Assembly (NCBI RefSeq): GCF_000378945.1
Contig: NZ_KB900539.1
Span: forward strand, 1,776,527 to 1,840,526
Direction: 5' to 3'
Length of the DNA stretch: 64,000 nucleotides
From: Methyloversatilis universalis EHg5
GTDB taxonomy: Bacteria; Pseudomonadota; Gammaproteobacteria; Burkholderiales; Rhodocyclaceae
The notes beneath the pieces are model-generated. The model saw only the letters and a list, made by a program, of their open reading frames with translations. It was not told where the DNA came from and ran no database searches. The position numbers and the translations under genes are program-made. Positions 8,481 to 20,770 of the stretch are shown here, piece by piece. Each line of letters opens with the position of its first letter. Within the stretch, counting starts at the first letter, position 1.

Positions 8481-9319
8481 TGGCGGGCGAAGCCTCTACG
8501 ATGGCTCCGGTGGCTGACCTCGCGTCGCCACCGCCGGCACGCCTGTACGGCGAGGCGCTGGAAAAACTTCCGCTCGACCTGTACATTCCGCCCGACGCAC
8601 TCGAAGTGTTCCTGGATGCTTTCCAGGGGCCGCTCGACCTGCTGCTCTACCTGATACGCAAGGCCAACGTCGATATTCTCGACATTCCGATGGCGCCGCT
8701 GACCGCGCAGTACCTCGTGTACGTCGAGGCGATGCGGACACAGCGCTTGGAACTGGCGGCGGAATACCTGCTGATGGCGGCCATGCTGCTCGAGATCAAA
8801 TCGCGCATGCTGCTGCCGCGACCGCCGAAGGCGGCGGGCGACGAAGGTGAAGATCCGCGGGCGGAGCTGGTGCGCCGGCTGATCGAGTACGAACAGATGA
8901 AAGCCGCTGCGCTGGCGCTGGACGCGATTCCCCGCATACAGCGTGAGCACGAGTGGGTGGGCGTGCAGGTGGCGGAGCGGCTGGTCGAGATCCAGCCCAA
9001 CGTCAGTGCGACCGACCTGCAGCTGGCCTGGCTGGCCCTGATGCGCCGCGCAGACATGACGCGGCACCACAAGGTGACGCGTGAAGCGCTGTCGGTGCGT
9101 GAATTCATGTCGAACATCCTGCGCCGGCTGCATGAGGAAGGTGATCTTCGCTTCGAACAGCTGTTCGAAAGCGAACCTACCGCGGCGCACATGGTGGTGA
9201 ATTTTCTCGCGGTGCTCGAACTGGCCCGCGAAAGCCTGATTGAACTGCTTCAGATCGAAGCCTTTGCGACCATCTATGTCCGAACTGCCCGAACAGACGC
9301 AGTCGCCGAGCCCGGCTGA
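8480..9319 (+). CDS. scpA: Segregation and condensation protein A
   Basis: A 279-residue kleisin that bridges the SMC heads with ScpB and helps fold and segregate the chromosome. The diagnostic N-terminal block [23 protein letters not shown] is present, followed by [21 protein letters not shown]. The ATG at 8480 overlaps the trpS stop by one base; an in-frame ATG at 8501 is a weaker alternative. Its 3' end overlaps scpB by 44 bases, supporting an operon with scpB and rluB. Confidence 0.95.
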   Translation: MAGEASTMAPVADLASPPPARLYGEALEKLPLDLYIPPDALEVFLDAFQGPLDLLLYLIRKANVDILDIPMAPLTAQYLVYVEAMRTQRLELAAEYLLMAAMLLEIKSRMLLPRPPKAAGDEGEDPRAELVRRLIEYEQMKAAALALDAIPRIQREHEWVGVQVAERLVEIQPNVSATDLQLAWLALMRRADMTRHHKVTREALSVREFMSNILRRLHEEGDLRFEQLFESEPTAAHMVVNFLAVLELARESLIELLQIEAFATIYVRTARTDAVAEPG

Positions 9320-9848
9320 CGTCAAGCGCATCCTCGAAGCGGCGCTGCTGGCGTCGCAGGACGCGATGAGCACCGGAGAGCTGAAGAAACTGTTCGAGCA
9401 GGAGCTCGACCACGTGCTGATCCGCCGCCTGCTCGACGAACTGCGCGAGGACTGGGCCGGGCGGGGCGTGGAACTGGTTCAGGTGTCTTCGGGCTGGCGC
9501 TTCCGCACCGCGGCGGACGTGCAGCCCTATCTGGACCGACTGAAGAACGAAAAGCCCGCGAAGTACTCGCGGGCAGTGCTGGAAACGCTGGCGATCATCG
9601 CGTACCGCCAGCCGGTGACCCGCGGCGACATCGAGGACATCCGCGGTGTCGCGGTGTCACCGGGCATCATCAAGGCGCTCGAAGGGCGGGGCTGGATAGA
9701 CAGCGTGGGTTACCGCGAAGTCCCGGGCCGTCCGGCGCTGTACGCGACGACACGACGTTTTCTCGACGATCTGGGCCTGCGCACGCTCTCCGAGCTGCCG
9801 CCGCTGGCCGAACTACAGAAGGTGATGGAATTCAATGACGCAAGGTAG
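9276..9848 (+). CDS. scpB: Segregation and condensation protein B
   Basis: A 190-residue winged-helix partner of ScpA. It carries the conserved block around [18 protein letters not shown] and the [17 protein letters not shown] segment. I place the start at ATG 9276 (MSELPEQ), inside the end of scpA; an upstream in-frame ATG at 9240 would add 12 residues unlike the family. Its last 14 bases overlap rluB. Confidence 0.95.
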   Translation: MSELPEQTQSPSPADVKRILEAALLASQDAMSTGELKKLFEQELDHVLIRRLLDELREDWAGRGVELVQVSSGWRFRTAADVQPYLDRLKNEKPAKYSRAVLETLAIIAYRQPVTRGDIEDIRGVAVSPGIIKALEGRGWIDSVGYREVPGRPALYATTRRFLDDLGLRTLSELPPLAELQKVMEFNDAR

Positions 9849-10935
9849 ACGCAGGCCCGGCGGGGACGTGAACGGCAATGTGGCCAACTACCGCTCGCAG
9901 GACAGCAAGTCCAAGCGCCGCGGCCCGGTGGTGTTCAGCGAGCCGCAGAAGCTGCACAAGATGCTGGCCGACATGGGCCTCGGCTCGCGGCGCGAGCTGG
10001 AAGACTGGATTGTCGCCGGCCGCATCAGCGTCAATTCGCTGCCGGCCCACGTCGGTCAGCGGGTCGGCCCGGAAGACAAGGTGCGGGTGAATGGCAAGCT
10101 CATCCACATCCACTTCGCCCAGCGTGCGCCGCGGGTGCTCATCTATCACAAGCCGGAAGGCGAAATCGTGTCGCGCGACGATCCGGATGGCCGGCCGTCG
10201 GTGTTCGACAAGCTGCCCAAGGTGGGTGGCGGCCGCTGGATCGCGGTCGGCCGGCTGGATTTCAACACCACCGGCCTGCTGGTGTTCACCACCAGCGGCG
10301 AACTGGCCAACAAGCTGATGCACCCCAGCTACGAGCTGGAGCGCGAATACGCCGTGCGCCTGCTGGGCGAACTGACGCCGGAACAGGCGAAGCAGCTGGT
10401 CGACGGCATCGAGCTGGAAGACGGTCTGGCCAAGTTCAATTCGCTGACCGATGGCGGTGGCGAGGGCGTGAACCACTGGTACCACGTGACGCTGTCGGAG
10501 GGGCGCAACCGCGAGGTGCGCCGCATGTTCGAGGCGATCGGCCTGACCGTGAGCCGGCTTACCCGGGTGCGCTACGGCCCGTTCGATCTGCCGAAGAGCC
10601 TGCCGCGCGGCAAGGTGCAGGAGCTCAAGACCGAAGAGGTGACCCGGCTGATGACGCTGATGTCCGGCAAGGACAAGCAGCCACGCAAGGCGGAACAGGG
10701 GCAGGGCGGCAAGCCGAAGGGTGGCCGCCCGCCGGTGGCGGAGGGCGACGCGCCGGCCGCACCGAAGCGCAGCCGCCGTCGCGGCCCGCGCAAGCCGGGC
10801 GGTGAGAACGGCAATGCGCAGGCTGCACCGCGGCCGCAGGCGGCTGAAGGCGAGGCACCGGCGCGCAAGCGGGCGCCGCGCCGGCGTCGTCGTCCTGGCT
10901 GGGCCAAGCCGGCCGCAGGCGGCGGGGAGGCCTGA
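9835..10935 (+). CDS. rluB: 23S rRNA pseudouridine synthase RluB-type
   Basis: A 366-residue RsuA/RluB-family pseudouridine synthase. An N-terminal S4 RNA-binding domain (about residues 40-95) precedes the catalytic domain, whose catalytic Asp is Asp142 in [13 protein letters not shown]-terminal tail of about 100 residues is rich in Lys, Arg, Pro, Gly and Ala. Such basic disordered tails are common in betaproteobacterial RluB and probably bind rRNA. The scpA-scpB-rluB order is widely conserved. RluB is preferred over RluE/RluF because of the neighbourhood. Confidence 0.93.
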   Translation: MTQGRRRPGGDVNGNVANYRSQDSKSKRRGPVVFSEPQKLHKMLADMGLGSRRELEDWIVAGRISVNSLPAHVGQRVGPEDKVRVNGKLIHIHFAQRAPRVLIYHKPEGEIVSRDDPDGRPSVFDKLPKVGGGRWIAVGRLDFNTTGLLVFTTSGELANKLMHPSYELEREYAVRLLGELTPEQAKQLVDGIELEDGLAKFNSLTDGGGEGVNHWYHVTLSEGRNREVRRMFEAIGLTVSRLTRVRYGPFDLPKSLPRGKVQELKTEEVTRLMTLMSGKDKQPRKAEQGQGGKPKGGRPPVAEGDAPAAPKRSRRRGPRKPGGENGNAQAAPRPQAAEGEAPARKRAPRRRRRPGWAKPAAGGGEA

Positions 10936-10976
10936 CGCCATACCATTGTTGAACGGGGGACGTCCATCCTTTCAGC

Positions 10977-11006
10977 TTGAAGAGGATGGGCGGGCTCTGT
11001 TACACT
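10977..11006 (+). promoter_or_regulatory. Candidate sigma-70 promoter for the rimP-nusA-infB operon
   Basis: A -35-like TTGAAG (10977-10982) and a -10-like TACACT (11001-11006) are separated by 18 bases. They lie between rluB and rimP, just before a hairpin-rich leader. This is the only reasonable promoter seen in the 159-base gap. The match to consensus is moderate. Confidence 0.5.
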
Positions 11007-11019
11007 CGTCGGCTTGTTG

Positions 11020-11066
11020 CACTGGCGAAGCCGGTGTCTTTCGATGGGCGGTCAGCCCATTTTTTA
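11020..11066 (+). terminator. Attenuator-like leader ahead of rimP (hairpin plus intrinsic terminator)
   Basis: Two adjacent hairpins lie between the candidate promoter and rimP. The first pairs CACTGGC (11020-11026) with GCCGGTG (11030-11036) across a GAA loop. The second pairs ATGGGC (11044-11049) with GCCCAT (11055-11060) across GGTCA and is followed directly by a T-run. The second is a textbook intrinsic terminator and sits 35 bases before the rimP ATG. It either ends rluB transcripts or attenuates transcripts from the promoter at 10977-11006. Confidence 0.7.
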
Positions 11067-11094
11067 TTTGTACATCCGGAAGTGTGTTGCTGGG

Positions 11095-11547
11095 ATGAGT
11101 GTTGCGGAACTGATCGAGCAGGCTGTCAGCGGGCTCGGCTATGAATTCGTCGATCTGGAAACGTCGCCGCGGGGCCGCCTGCTGCGGGTTTTCATTGACA
11201 CCGACAAGGGCATCACGGTCGATGACTGCGTGACGGTGAGCAATCACCTGACCCGCCTGTTCATGGTCGAGAACGTCGATTACGACCGTCTGGAAGTGTC
11301 GTCGCCCGGCCTGGACCGGCCGCTGCGCAAGACCGCGGATTTCATCCGTTTCACCGGTCAGGAGGCGCAACTGCGCCTGCGCGTGCCGGTGGGCAACCAG
11401 CGCAACTTCACCGGCCGTCTGGCTGGCGTCGCCGGCGATCGGCTCACGCTGGAGGTCAAGGGCGAAAGCTACGAATTCGAGCTGTCGCAGATTGAACGCG
11501 CCCGCCTGGTGCCGGACTTTGAACGCAAGCAGGAGTTGAAACGATGA
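11095..11547 (+). CDS. rimP: Ribosome maturation factor RimP
   Basis: A 150-residue protein needed for 30S subunit maturation. It shows the family pattern: an N-terminal alpha/beta domain ending in [16 protein letters not shown], the conserved [15 protein letters not shown], and a C-terminal SH3-like domain. ATG 11095 is chosen because the longer frame starting at 11014 would translate the leader terminator. Its stop overlaps the nusA ATG (ATGA). Confidence 0.95.
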   Translation: MSVAELIEQAVSGLGYEFVDLETSPRGRLLRVFIDTDKGITVDDCVTVSNHLTRLFMVENVDYDRLEVSSPGLDRPLRKTADFIRFTGQEAQLRLRVPVGNQRNFTGRLAGVAGDRLTLEVKGESYEFELSQIERARLVPDFERKQELKR

Positions 11548-13016
11548 GTCGCGAGATTCTGTTGCTGGTCGACGCACTGGCACGCGAGAAGAATGTGGCC
11601 CGGGAGGTCGTGTTCGGCGCGCTGGAAACCGCGCTGGCTTCGGCCACCAAGAAGCGTACCCACGACGATGCCGATGTGCGCGTGGCGATCAATCGTGAAA
11701 CCGGTGAATACGAAGCCTTCCGTCGCTGGCACGTGCTGCCGGATGATCAGGTCGAGAACGACGAAGCCGAAATCGGCATCATCGATGCGCGCGAGCAAAT
11801 TCCCGATATCCAGGTTGATGACTTCATCGAAGAGGCGCTGGAGCCTGTCGATTTCGGCCGCATTGGCGCGCAGGCCGCCAAGCAGGTCATCCTGCAGCGC
11901 ATTCGTGATGCCGAGCGTGAACAGATCCTGAACGACTTCCTTGAACGCAAGGACCATCTGGTCACTGGCACCATCAAGCGCATCGAACGCGGCAACGCCA
12001 TCGTTGAAGTGGGACGCCTGGAAGCGCTGCTGCCGCGCGAACACATCATTGCCCGCGAAAATCTGCGTGTCGGTGACCGCGTGAAGGCGGTGCTGCTGCG
12101 TGTGGATCGCCAGGCGCGTGGCCCGCAGATCATCCTGTCGCGCACTGCGCCGGAATTCATCATCAAGCTGTTCGAACTCGAAGTGCCCGAGATCGAAGAC
12201 GGCCTGATCGAAATCAAGGGCGCGGCGCGCGACCCGGGCATTCGCGCGAAGATCGCGGTCAAGTCCAATGACGCCCGCGTCGATCCGCAGGGCACCTGCA
12301 TCGGCATGCGCGGTTCGCGTGTGCAGGCGGTGACCAATGAACTGGGCGGCGAGCGCGTCGACATCATCCTGTGGTCGCCGGATCCGGCGCAGTTCGTGAT
12401 CGGCGCTCTGGCGCCGGCCGAGGTCGCGTCCATCGTGGTGGACGAGGACGCTCACAGCATGGATGTCGTGGTGAACGAGGACAACCTCGCGATCGCCATC
12501 GGCCGCAGCGGCCAGAACGTGCGTCTGGCGTCCGAGCTGACCGGCTGGAAGATCAATCTGATGACGGTCGAACAGTCGGCCGCCAAGTCGGATGCTGAGA
12601 ATGCGGCCATCCGCCTGCTGTTCATGGCCAAGCTGGACGTCGATGAGGAAGTGGCCGACATCCTGATCGAAGAAGGTTTCTCGACGCTGGAAGAAGTGGC
12701 TTACGTGCCGCTGGCCGAAATGCTCGAGATCGAAGCGTTTGACGAGGACACGGTGAACGAGCTGCGCACCCGAGCGCGCAACGTGCTGCTGACCGAAGCC
12801 ATCGTGGACGAGGAACAGCTTGAACAGGTCGATGACGCGCTGCTGGCGCTGGATGGCATGGACAAGCAGCTGGCGGCCCAGCTGGCGCGCGCGAATGTGC
12901 GCACCCGCGACGATCTGGCCGATCTGGCCGTCGATGAACTGGTCGAGATAGCCGGCATCGATGCCGTGCGCGCGACATCGCTGATCACCACTGCGCGCGC
13001 GCACTGGTTTGAATAA
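11544..13016 (+). CDS. nusA: Transcription termination/antitermination protein NusA
   Basis: A 490-residue RNA polymerase-binding factor. Domains in order are an N-terminal RNAP-binding domain (about 1-125), S1 domain (about 130-200), two KH domains (about 200-345, with [18 protein letters not shown] and [12 protein letters not shown]), and two acidic C-terminal repeats (about 360-490). The C-terminal repeats are the proteobacterial form that contacts the alpha subunit and lambda N. It is translationally coupled to rimP and lies 11 bases before infB. Confidence 0.97.
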   Translation: MSREILLLVDALAREKNVAREVVFGALETALASATKKRTHDDADVRVAINRETGEYEAFRRWHVLPDDQVENDEAEIGIIDAREQIPDIQVDDFIEEALEPVDFGRIGAQAAKQVILQRIRDAEREQILNDFLERKDHLVTGTIKRIERGNAIVEVGRLEALLPREHIIARENLRVGDRVKAVLLRVDRQARGPQIILSRTAPEFIIKLFELEVPEIEDGLIEIKGAARDPGIRAKIAVKSNDARVDPQGTCIGMRGSRVQAVTNELGGERVDIILWSPDPAQFVIGALAPAEVASIVVDEDAHSMDVVVNEDNLAIAIGRSGQNVRLASELTGWKINLMTVEQSAAKSDAENAAIRLLFMAKLDVDEEVADILIEEGFSTLEEVAYVPLAEMLEIEAFDEDTVNELRTRARNVLLTEAIVDEEQLEQVDDALLALDGMDKQLAAQLARANVRTRDDLADLAVDELVEIAGIDAVRATSLITTARAHWFE

Positions 13017-13027
13017 TTGAGGACGGT

Positions 13028-15802
<2,775 letters not shown>

Positions 15803-15820
15803 GCCGGTTGCGCTGATCCG

Positions 15821-16192
15821 ATGGCTGAACGTTATTCACGCAGCGACCGTGTTTCGGAGGCGATCCGGCGCGAACTTGCGCAGCTGATCGCCACTGAGCT
15901 GAAGGACCCGCGTGTCGGCATGATTTCGCTGACCGCGGTCGAACTGACGCCGGACTACGCCCACGCCAAGGTGTTCTACAGCACGCTGGCCGAAGGCGAT
16001 GCACAGAAGCAGATCCACGAGGGGCTGACCCGCGCCGCAGGTTTCCTGCGTCGCGAGATCGGCCGCCGCGTGCGCATCCACACCACACCGCAGCTTCATT
16101 TCGTGCACGACCAGACGATGGAACGTGCCGATCATCTTTCGCGCCTGATCGACAAGGCGCTCCATTCCGATCCTGGCACCGGCGAGGACTGA
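15821..16192 (+). CDS. rbfA: Ribosome-binding factor A
   Basis: A 123-residue KH-fold protein that binds the 30S subunit during late 16S rRNA maturation. It shows the family ends: RVSEAIRRELAQLI near the start, LKDPRVGMISLTAVELTPD in the middle, and PQLHFVHDQTMERADHL near the C-terminus. It sits between infB and truB, the conserved order. The truB start follows its stop by one base. Confidence 0.95.
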   Translation: MAERYSRSDRVSEAIRRELAQLIATELKDPRVGMISLTAVELTPDYAHAKVFYSTLAEGDAQKQIHEGLTRAAGFLRREIGRRVRIHTTPQLHFVHDQTMERADHLSRLIDKALHSDPGTGED

Positions 16193-16193
16193 G

Positions 16194-17144
16194 TTGCAGC
16201 CCCGTTCCCGCTGGAAAGCGGTCCACGGCGTGCTGCTGCTCGACAAGCCGCTCGGCCTCAGTTCAAACGACGCACTGCAGAAGGCGCGGCGCCTGTTCCA
16301 GGCAGCGAAGGCTGGCCATACCGGCACGCTCGATCCGCTTGCGACCGGTCTGCTGCCGGTCTGCTTCGGCGAAGCCACGCGCTTTGCCGGCCTCATGCTG
16401 GATGCCGACAAGGAATATCTCGCCGAAGTCCGTCTCGGCATCCGCACTGCCACCGGCGATGCGGAAGGCGAGGTGCTGCAGACCCGCGAAGTGGCGGTCG
16501 ATGAGGTGGCGCTGCGTCAGGCGCTCGTTGCGCATACCGGCGACATCGATCAGGTGCCGCCCATGCATTCCGCGCTGAAGAAGGACGGCAAGCCGCTGTA
16601 CGAATACGCCCGGGCCGGCCAGACGGTGGAGCGCGCCGTGCGTCATGTGCGCATTCACGCGATCGAACTGCAGCAGGTCGCGCTGCCCGTGTTCACGATG
16701 CGGGTGCTGTGCAGCAAGGGTACTTACATCCGTACGCTGGCCGAGGACATCGGCGAAATGCTGGGTTGTGGTGCGCACCTGACCGGACTGCGACGTACCC
16801 GCACCGGGCCGCTCGATCTGGGTCGTGCCTTCACGCTGGAGCAGATCGCCGACCTCGACGAGACCGCGCGCGAGGCGCTGCTGCTGCCAGCCGACGTGCT
16901 GCTGCAGCAGATGCCGTGCTGTCGCATGAACGACACCGAAGCCCAGCGGCTGATCAACGGTCAGCCGGTTTCGCTGCGGGATGTCGAGAGCGATTCCCCG
17001 CTTGTTGGCGGCCAGATTCTGCGTGCCTATGCCGGGGCGGTTTTCCTCGGTCTGGTCGAGGCGCAGGGAAATCGCCTCCGGGTGAAACGACTGATGCCGC
17101 AGGACAGCACACCGAAAGCGCAGAAAATCCCTGAAAGTGCTTGA
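16194..17144 (+). CDS. truB: tRNA pseudouridine(55) synthase
   Basis: A 316-residue enzyme that makes pseudouridine 55 in the T-loop of tRNAs. The catalytic Asp is in the motif GHTGTLDPLATGLLPVC near residues 40-56, with the preceding HGVLLLDKPLGLSSN typical. The only sensible start is TTG at 16194, one base after the rbfA stop; the next in-frame candidate (GTG 16230) would cut the conserved first strand. A rare start plus tight spacing suggests translational coupling to rbfA. The rpsO promoter lies inside and just past its last codons. Confidence 0.94.
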   Translation: MQPRSRWKAVHGVLLLDKPLGLSSNDALQKARRLFQAAKAGHTGTLDPLATGLLPVCFGEATRFAGLMLDADKEYLAEVRLGIRTATGDAEGEVLQTREVAVDEVALRQALVAHTGDIDQVPPMHSALKKDGKPLYEYARAGQTVERAVRHVRIHAIELQQVALPVFTMRVLCSKGTYIRTLAEDIGEMLGCGAHLTGLRRTRTGPLDLGRAFTLEQIADLDETAREALLLPADVLLQQMPCCRMNDTEAQRLINGQPVSLRDVESDSPLVGGQILRAYAGAVFLGLVEAQGNRLRVKRLMPQDSTPKAQKIPESA

Positions 17145-17168
17145 GATTGCGCATCCTTGGCGTATAAT
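17141..17168 (+). promoter_or_regulatory. Sigma-70 promoter of rpsO
   Basis: TTGAGA (17141-17146) and a perfect TATAAT (17163-17168) are spaced by 16 bases. They overlap the truB stop and precede rpsO by 32 bases. This is one of the best consensus promoters in the window. Confidence 0.8.
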
Positions 17169-17200
17169 TTTTGGTTTTCCAAACGAGAGAGTTCAGATCA

Positions 17201-17470
17201 ATGGCTATCGTTACCGCCGATAAAGCCCGCATCGTGGCCGAACACCAGCGTGCGGCCGGCGACACCGGTTCGCCCGAAGTCCAGGTTGCCCTGCTGACCG
17301 CGCGCATCAACGACCTGACCGGTCACTTCAAAGAACACGTCAAGGACCACCACTCGCGTCGTGGTCTGCTCAAGATGGTCAGCCAGCGTCGCAAGCTGCT
17401 TGACTACCTGAAGCGTACCAATGCCGACAGCTATCGTGCGCTGATCGGTCGCCTCGGCCTCCGCAAGTAA
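17201..17470 (+). CDS. rpsO: 30S ribosomal protein S15
   Basis: An 89-residue primary 16S rRNA-binding protein, the exact family length. It shows [14 protein letters not shown] and [19 protein letters not shown]. The start is ATG 17201 (MAIVTADK) after a purine-rich GAGAGAG. An intrinsic terminator lies before pnp, as in many proteobacteria. Confidence 0.97.
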   Translation: MAIVTADKARIVAEHQRAAGDTGSPEVQVALLTARINDLTGHFKEHVKDHHSRRGLLKMVSQRRKLLDYLKRTNADSYRALIGRLGLRK

Positions 17471-17517
17471 TTGCATCCGCAGGCAATGTCGAGGCCCGCA
17501 GTGGCTTGACATCACAC

Positions 17518-17557
17518 ACCGGCGTGAGTCCTCGTGACTCCGCCGGTTTGTTTTTTC
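17518..17557 (+). terminator. Intrinsic terminator between rpsO and pnp
   Basis: ACCGGCG (17518-17524) pairs with CGCCGGT (17541-17547). An inner GAGTC/GACTC extends the stem past a one-base bulge, and the loop is CTCGT. A T-rich tract (TTGTTTTTT) follows. It may be read through to allow rpsO-pnp cotranscripts, as known in E. coli. Confidence 0.88.
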
Positions 17558-17604
17558 TGGCGGGCGGATGATGCCCGTCCATCACCGAATCGAAAGGAAT
17601 CGAC

Positions 17605-19722
17605 TTGCTTAACGCTACCCGCAAGGAATTCATGTTCGGCACCCAGAAGGTGGTGCTGGAAACCGGCGAGATCGCGCGTCAATCGAGCGGCGCCGTCATC
17701 GTGAACGTCGAGGAAACCGTGGTGCTGGCCACCGTCGTGGCCCAGAAGTCGGCCAAGGCTGGCCAGGACTTTTTCCCGCTCACCGTTGATTACGCAGAGA
17801 AGTTTTACGCCGCCGGCCGTATCCCTGGCGGTTTCTTCAAGCGCGAAGGCCGTCCGACCGAGAAGGAAACGCTCACCTCGCGTCTGATCGATCGTCCGAT
17901 CCGCCCGCTGTTCCCGGAAGGCTTCTACAACGAAGTCCAGGTCATCGTGCAGGTGCTGTCGCTGAACCCGGAAGTCGATGCCGACATTCCGGCCATGATC
18001 GGTGCATCGGCCGCGCTGGCGATTTCCGGCATCCCGTTCAGCGGCCCGATCGGCGCTGCCCGTGTCGGTTACATCGACGGCCAGTACATCGTCAACCCGA
18101 CCGCCTCGCAGCTGAAGGACAGCAAGCTGAATCTGGTCGTCGCCGGTACCGAAGCCGCCGTGCTGATGGTTGAATCGGAAGCGATGGAACTGTCGGAAGA
18201 GGTCATGCTGGGCGCTGTGGTCTATGGCCACGAGCAGATGCAGGCCGCGATCAACGCGATCAACGAACTGGTCGAAGTCGCCGGCAAGCCGGAGTGGGAC
18301 TGGCAGGCGCCGGCTCGTGACCAGGCGCTGTGGAGCCGCATTTCCGAACTGGCCGAAGCCAAGCTGCAGGATGCCTACCGCATCACCCAGAAGCAGGTGC
18401 GCAGCCAGAGCGTTAATGCACTGCGCGACGAAGTGATTGCCGCGCTGACCGCCGACGCCGCCTCCGCGCCGGACGTGAACACGATCAAGAACTACTTCTT
18501 TGATCTGGAAGCCGGCATCGTTCGTGGCCGCATCCTGAACGGCGAGCCGCGCATCGACGGCCGCGATACCCGCACCGTGCGTCCGATCGCCATCCGCAAC
18601 AGCGTGATGCCGCGCACCCACGGTTCGGCGCTGTTCACCCGCGGTGAAACCCAGGCGCTGGTCATCGCCACGCTGGGCACCGGCCGTGACGAACAGATCA
18701 TCGACGCGCTGGGCGGCGAATACCGCGACCGCTTCATGCTTCACTACAACATGCCGCCGTTCGCCACCGGCGAAACCGGCCGCTTCGGCGCACCGAAGCG
18801 CCGCGAGATCGGCCACGGCCGTCTGGCCAAGCGCGCGCTGCTCGCCGTGCTGCCGTCGCCGGAAGAGTTCAGCTACTCGATGCGCGTGGTGTCGGAAATC
18901 ACCGAATCGAACGGTTCGTCGTCGATGGCTTCGGTGTGCGGCGGTTCGCTCGCACTGATGGACGCCGGGGTGCCGCTGAAGGCGCATGTCGCCGGCATCG
19001 CGATGGGCCTGATCAAGGACGGTAACCGCTTCGCGGTGCTGACCGACATCCTCGGTGACGAAGATCACCTTGGCGACATGGACTTCAAGGTGGCCGGTAC
19101 CGACAGCGGCATCACCGCGCTGCAGATGGACATCAAGATCCAGGGCATCACCAAGGAAATCATGCAGGTTGCGCTGGCTCAGGCCCACGAAGCGCGCAAG
19201 CACATCCTCGGCATCATGCAGCAGTCGATGAGCGGCGCACGTGAAGGCGTGTCGACCTACGCTCCGCGTCTGCTGACCATGAAGATCAATCCGGAAAAGA
19301 TCCGCGACGTGATCGGCAAGGGCGGTGCGGTCATCCGCGCGCTGACCGAAGAAACCGGCGCCACGATCGACATCGGCGACGACGGCACCATCACCATCGC
19401 ATCGGTGAACTCGGAAGCCGCCGAAAACGCCAAGCGCCGCATCGAGGCGATCACCGCTGAAGTCGAAGTGGGCAAGGTGTACGAAGGCACGGTGCTGCGT
19501 CTGCTGGATTTCGGCGCCATCGTCAGCGTGCTGCCGGGCAAGGACGGTCTGCTGCACATTTCGCAGATCGCCAACGAGCGCATCGCCAATGTCGCCGATC
19601 ACCTGAAGGAAGGTCAGCAGGTGAAGGTGAAGGTGCTGGAAACCGATGAGAAGGGCCGCATCCGTCTGTCGATGAAGGCACTGCTCGCAGCGCCGGAATC
19701 TAACGGCGACCAGCAGGGCTGA
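17605..19722 (+). CDS. pnp: Polyribonucleotide nucleotidyltransferase (PNPase)
   Basis: A 705-residue 3'-5' phosphorolytic exoribonuclease of the degradosome. Two RNase PH domains (about 1-210 and 310-545) flank a helical linker. A KH domain ([18 protein letters not shown]) and a C-terminal S1 domain ([16 protein letters not shown]) follow. The second RNase PH domain carries the catalytic [21 protein letters not shown] block. The start is TTG 17605, 6-7 bases after AAAGGA. This start aligns the MLN N-terminus with known PNPases better than the ATG at 17632. Confidence 0.96.
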   Translation: MLNATRKEFMFGTQKVVLETGEIARQSSGAVIVNVEETVVLATVVAQKSAKAGQDFFPLTVDYAEKFYAAGRIPGGFFKREGRPTEKETLTSRLIDRPIRPLFPEGFYNEVQVIVQVLSLNPEVDADIPAMIGASAALAISGIPFSGPIGAARVGYIDGQYIVNPTASQLKDSKLNLVVAGTEAAVLMVESEAMELSEEVMLGAVVYGHEQMQAAINAINELVEVAGKPEWDWQAPARDQALWSRISELAEAKLQDAYRITQKQVRSQSVNALRDEVIAALTADAASAPDVNTIKNYFFDLEAGIVRGRILNGEPRIDGRDTRTVRPIAIRNSVMPRTHGSALFTRGETQALVIATLGTGRDEQIIDALGGEYRDRFMLHYNMPPFATGETGRFGAPKRREIGHGRLAKRALLAVLPSPEEFSYSMRVVSEITESNGSSSMASVCGGSLALMDAGVPLKAHVAGIAMGLIKDGNRFAVLTDILGDEDHLGDMDFKVAGTDSGITALQMDIKIQGITKEIMQVALAQAHEARKHILGIMQQSMSGAREGVSTYAPRLLTMKINPEKIRDVIGKGGAVIRALTEETGATIDIGDDGTITIASVNSEAAENAKRRIEAITAEVEVGKVYEGTVLRLLDFGAIVSVLPGKDGLLHISQIANERIANVADHLKEGQQVKVKVLETDEKGRIRLSMKALLAAPESNGDQQG

Positions 19723-19726
19723 TGAC

Positions 19727-19782
19727 CTGCGGGGCGTTTCGGGCAGAATCTTTCGGGATTTTTTGCAGGAAACGCCCCGCAG
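19727..19782 (+). terminator. Long inverted repeat after pnp (probable terminator or processing hairpin)
   Basis: A perfect 14-bp inverted repeat, CTGCGGGGCGTTTC (19727-19740) with GAAACGCCCCGCAG (19769-19782), begins four bases after the pnp stop. The 28-base loop contains a weak AATC/GATT hairpin followed by six T residues. No T-run follows the outer stem, so termination at the inner T-run or mRNA end protection are both possible. Confidence 0.6.
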
Positions 19783-19785
19783 CCA

Positions 19786-19814
19786 TTGACCCCAAGCCAA
19801 AGCCAAAGTAATAT
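19786..19814 (+). promoter_or_regulatory. Sigma-70 promoter of the tRNA cluster
   Basis: TTGACC (19786-19791) and TAATAT (19809-19814) are separated by exactly 17 bases and end 10 bases before tRNA-Pro. The position and match are those expected of a strong tRNA promoter. Confidence 0.75.
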
Positions 19815-19824
19815 CTATGGCTCT

Positions 19825-19901
19825 CGGGGTGTAGCGCAGCCCGGTAGCGCGCTTGCTTTGGGAGCAAGATGTCGGGGGTTCGAATCCCTCCACCCCGACC
19901 A
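19825..19901 (+). tRNA. tRNA-Pro (anticodon TGG)
   Basis: The 77-base sequence folds as a cloverleaf. Acceptor CGGGGTG pairs with CACCCCG, and the anticodon stem CTTGC/GCAAG encloses TTTGGGA (anticodon TGG). The T-arm is GGGGGTTCGAATCCCTC, and CCA is encoded. It is the first of three clustered tRNAs. Confidence 0.96.
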
Positions 19902-19931
19902 GTAGTCGGTTCGCAACACCGTACTTAGTAC

Positions 19932-20008
19932 CTGCCCGTAGCTCAACTGGATAGAGCAACGGCCTTCTAAGCCGTAGGTTGCGGGTTCGATTCCTGCCGG
20001 GCAGGCCA
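19932..20008 (+). tRNA. tRNA-Arg (anticodon TCT)
   Basis: A 77-base cloverleaf. Acceptor CTGCCCG pairs with CGGGCAG, and stem ACGGC/GCCGT encloses CTTCTAA (anticodon TCT, reading AGA/AGG). The T-arm is GCGGGTTCGATTCCTGC, and discriminator G and CCA are encoded. Confidence 0.96.
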
Positions 20009-20058
20009 AGAGCCTGAAAGAGTTTCAAAGCATCTGTCGTTCGACAGACGTTCCAGTG

Positions 20059-20135
20059 GTGGCTGTAGCTCAGTTGGTAGAGTCCTGGATTGTGATTCCA
20101 GTTGTCGTGGGTTCGAGTCCCATCAGCCACCCCAT
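20059..20135 (+). tRNA. tRNA-His (anticodon GTG)
   Basis: Acceptor GTGGCTG (20060-20066) pairs with CAGCCAC (20125-20131). The extra 5' G (20059), a hallmark of tRNA-His, is opposite discriminator C (20132), and CCA is encoded. The anticodon loop is TTGTGAT (GTG). Confidence 0.96.
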
Positions 20136-20770
20136 CAACTTCCCCTCGTTGTAAAAGCGTCCTCGGCACGAGCGCCGAAGCCAGACGTTTTTTCTGCTCG
20201 CCCCTGTCCGTCATACAGTCATTCAGTACGGCACAACCGTGTGCGGCTGAGGCTGGGCCGGTCACCTTTCCGGCGCAGCGGCATCACGGCTGTTCGAGCG
20301 TGATCCGGCTGCGTCTGATGTCGGGGGATGCGTGGGGAATACACCAAACCGGCAAGCGGCGCATGCCTCTGCGCCAGCGGTGGTGGAGGCGCTGTGCTCC
20401 GTTCCTGCGTACGGGCCCGGAGATGTCCCCATCCCGCGCCGCATTTTCCGTAGCGCTTCTCCGGCACGTCAGGCCGTCGGTCAGGTTCTCCCGAAGGAAA
20501 GGGCGGAGGCTGCGCGGGCCATGCGACATCGGGCGTCTCCGCGAAGCCCGGCGTGCGCCGATCTGCACGCACGTGGCCTGTCGCCTGTCCTCTCGCTCGG
20601 TGAAGGCGGGGTGAGGACGTCGCTGCCGCGTCTGTACTGGCTGCGGCGCGCGGTGTCCGATACGCCAGGGGCGGCGACAGGTCGCCGCCCGGCGCAGAGG
20701 GCGCCGGTGCGGTGGACGCAGCGACGCTCTGCGCCGGCGCTGCCAACGGCCTGGGCGGCCGTGGCGGTGC
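20136..20770. other. 635-base stretch without a recognisable gene
   Basis: Open frames exist on both strands, but their translations are Ala/Arg/Pro/Ser-rich and lack any recognisable domain or ribosome site, so I call none of them. A run of six T residues at 20188-20193 follows a weak 5-bp hairpin (20163-20178) and may end the tRNA transcript. A strong hairpin lies at 20669-20690. It could be decayed coding sequence or an unannotated RNA. Confidence 0.5.
20669..20690. repeat. 10-bp perfect hairpin in the gene-free stretch
   Basis: GGGCGGCGAC (20669-20678) is followed after two bases by its exact reverse complement GTCGCCGCCC (20681-20690). There is no adjacent T-run on either side, so it is not a standard terminator. 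The role is unknown. Confidence 0.5.

Noticed and set aside
19825-20135. tRNA cluster as an attachment site for an integrated element
   Set aside because: No integrase, no direct repeat of a tRNA 3' end and no foreign-looking genes follow; rdgC and parE are ordinary core genes.
17512-20265. A 917-codon minus-strand frame
   Set aside because: It runs antisense through pnp and all three tRNA genes and has no domain; a high-GC shadow.
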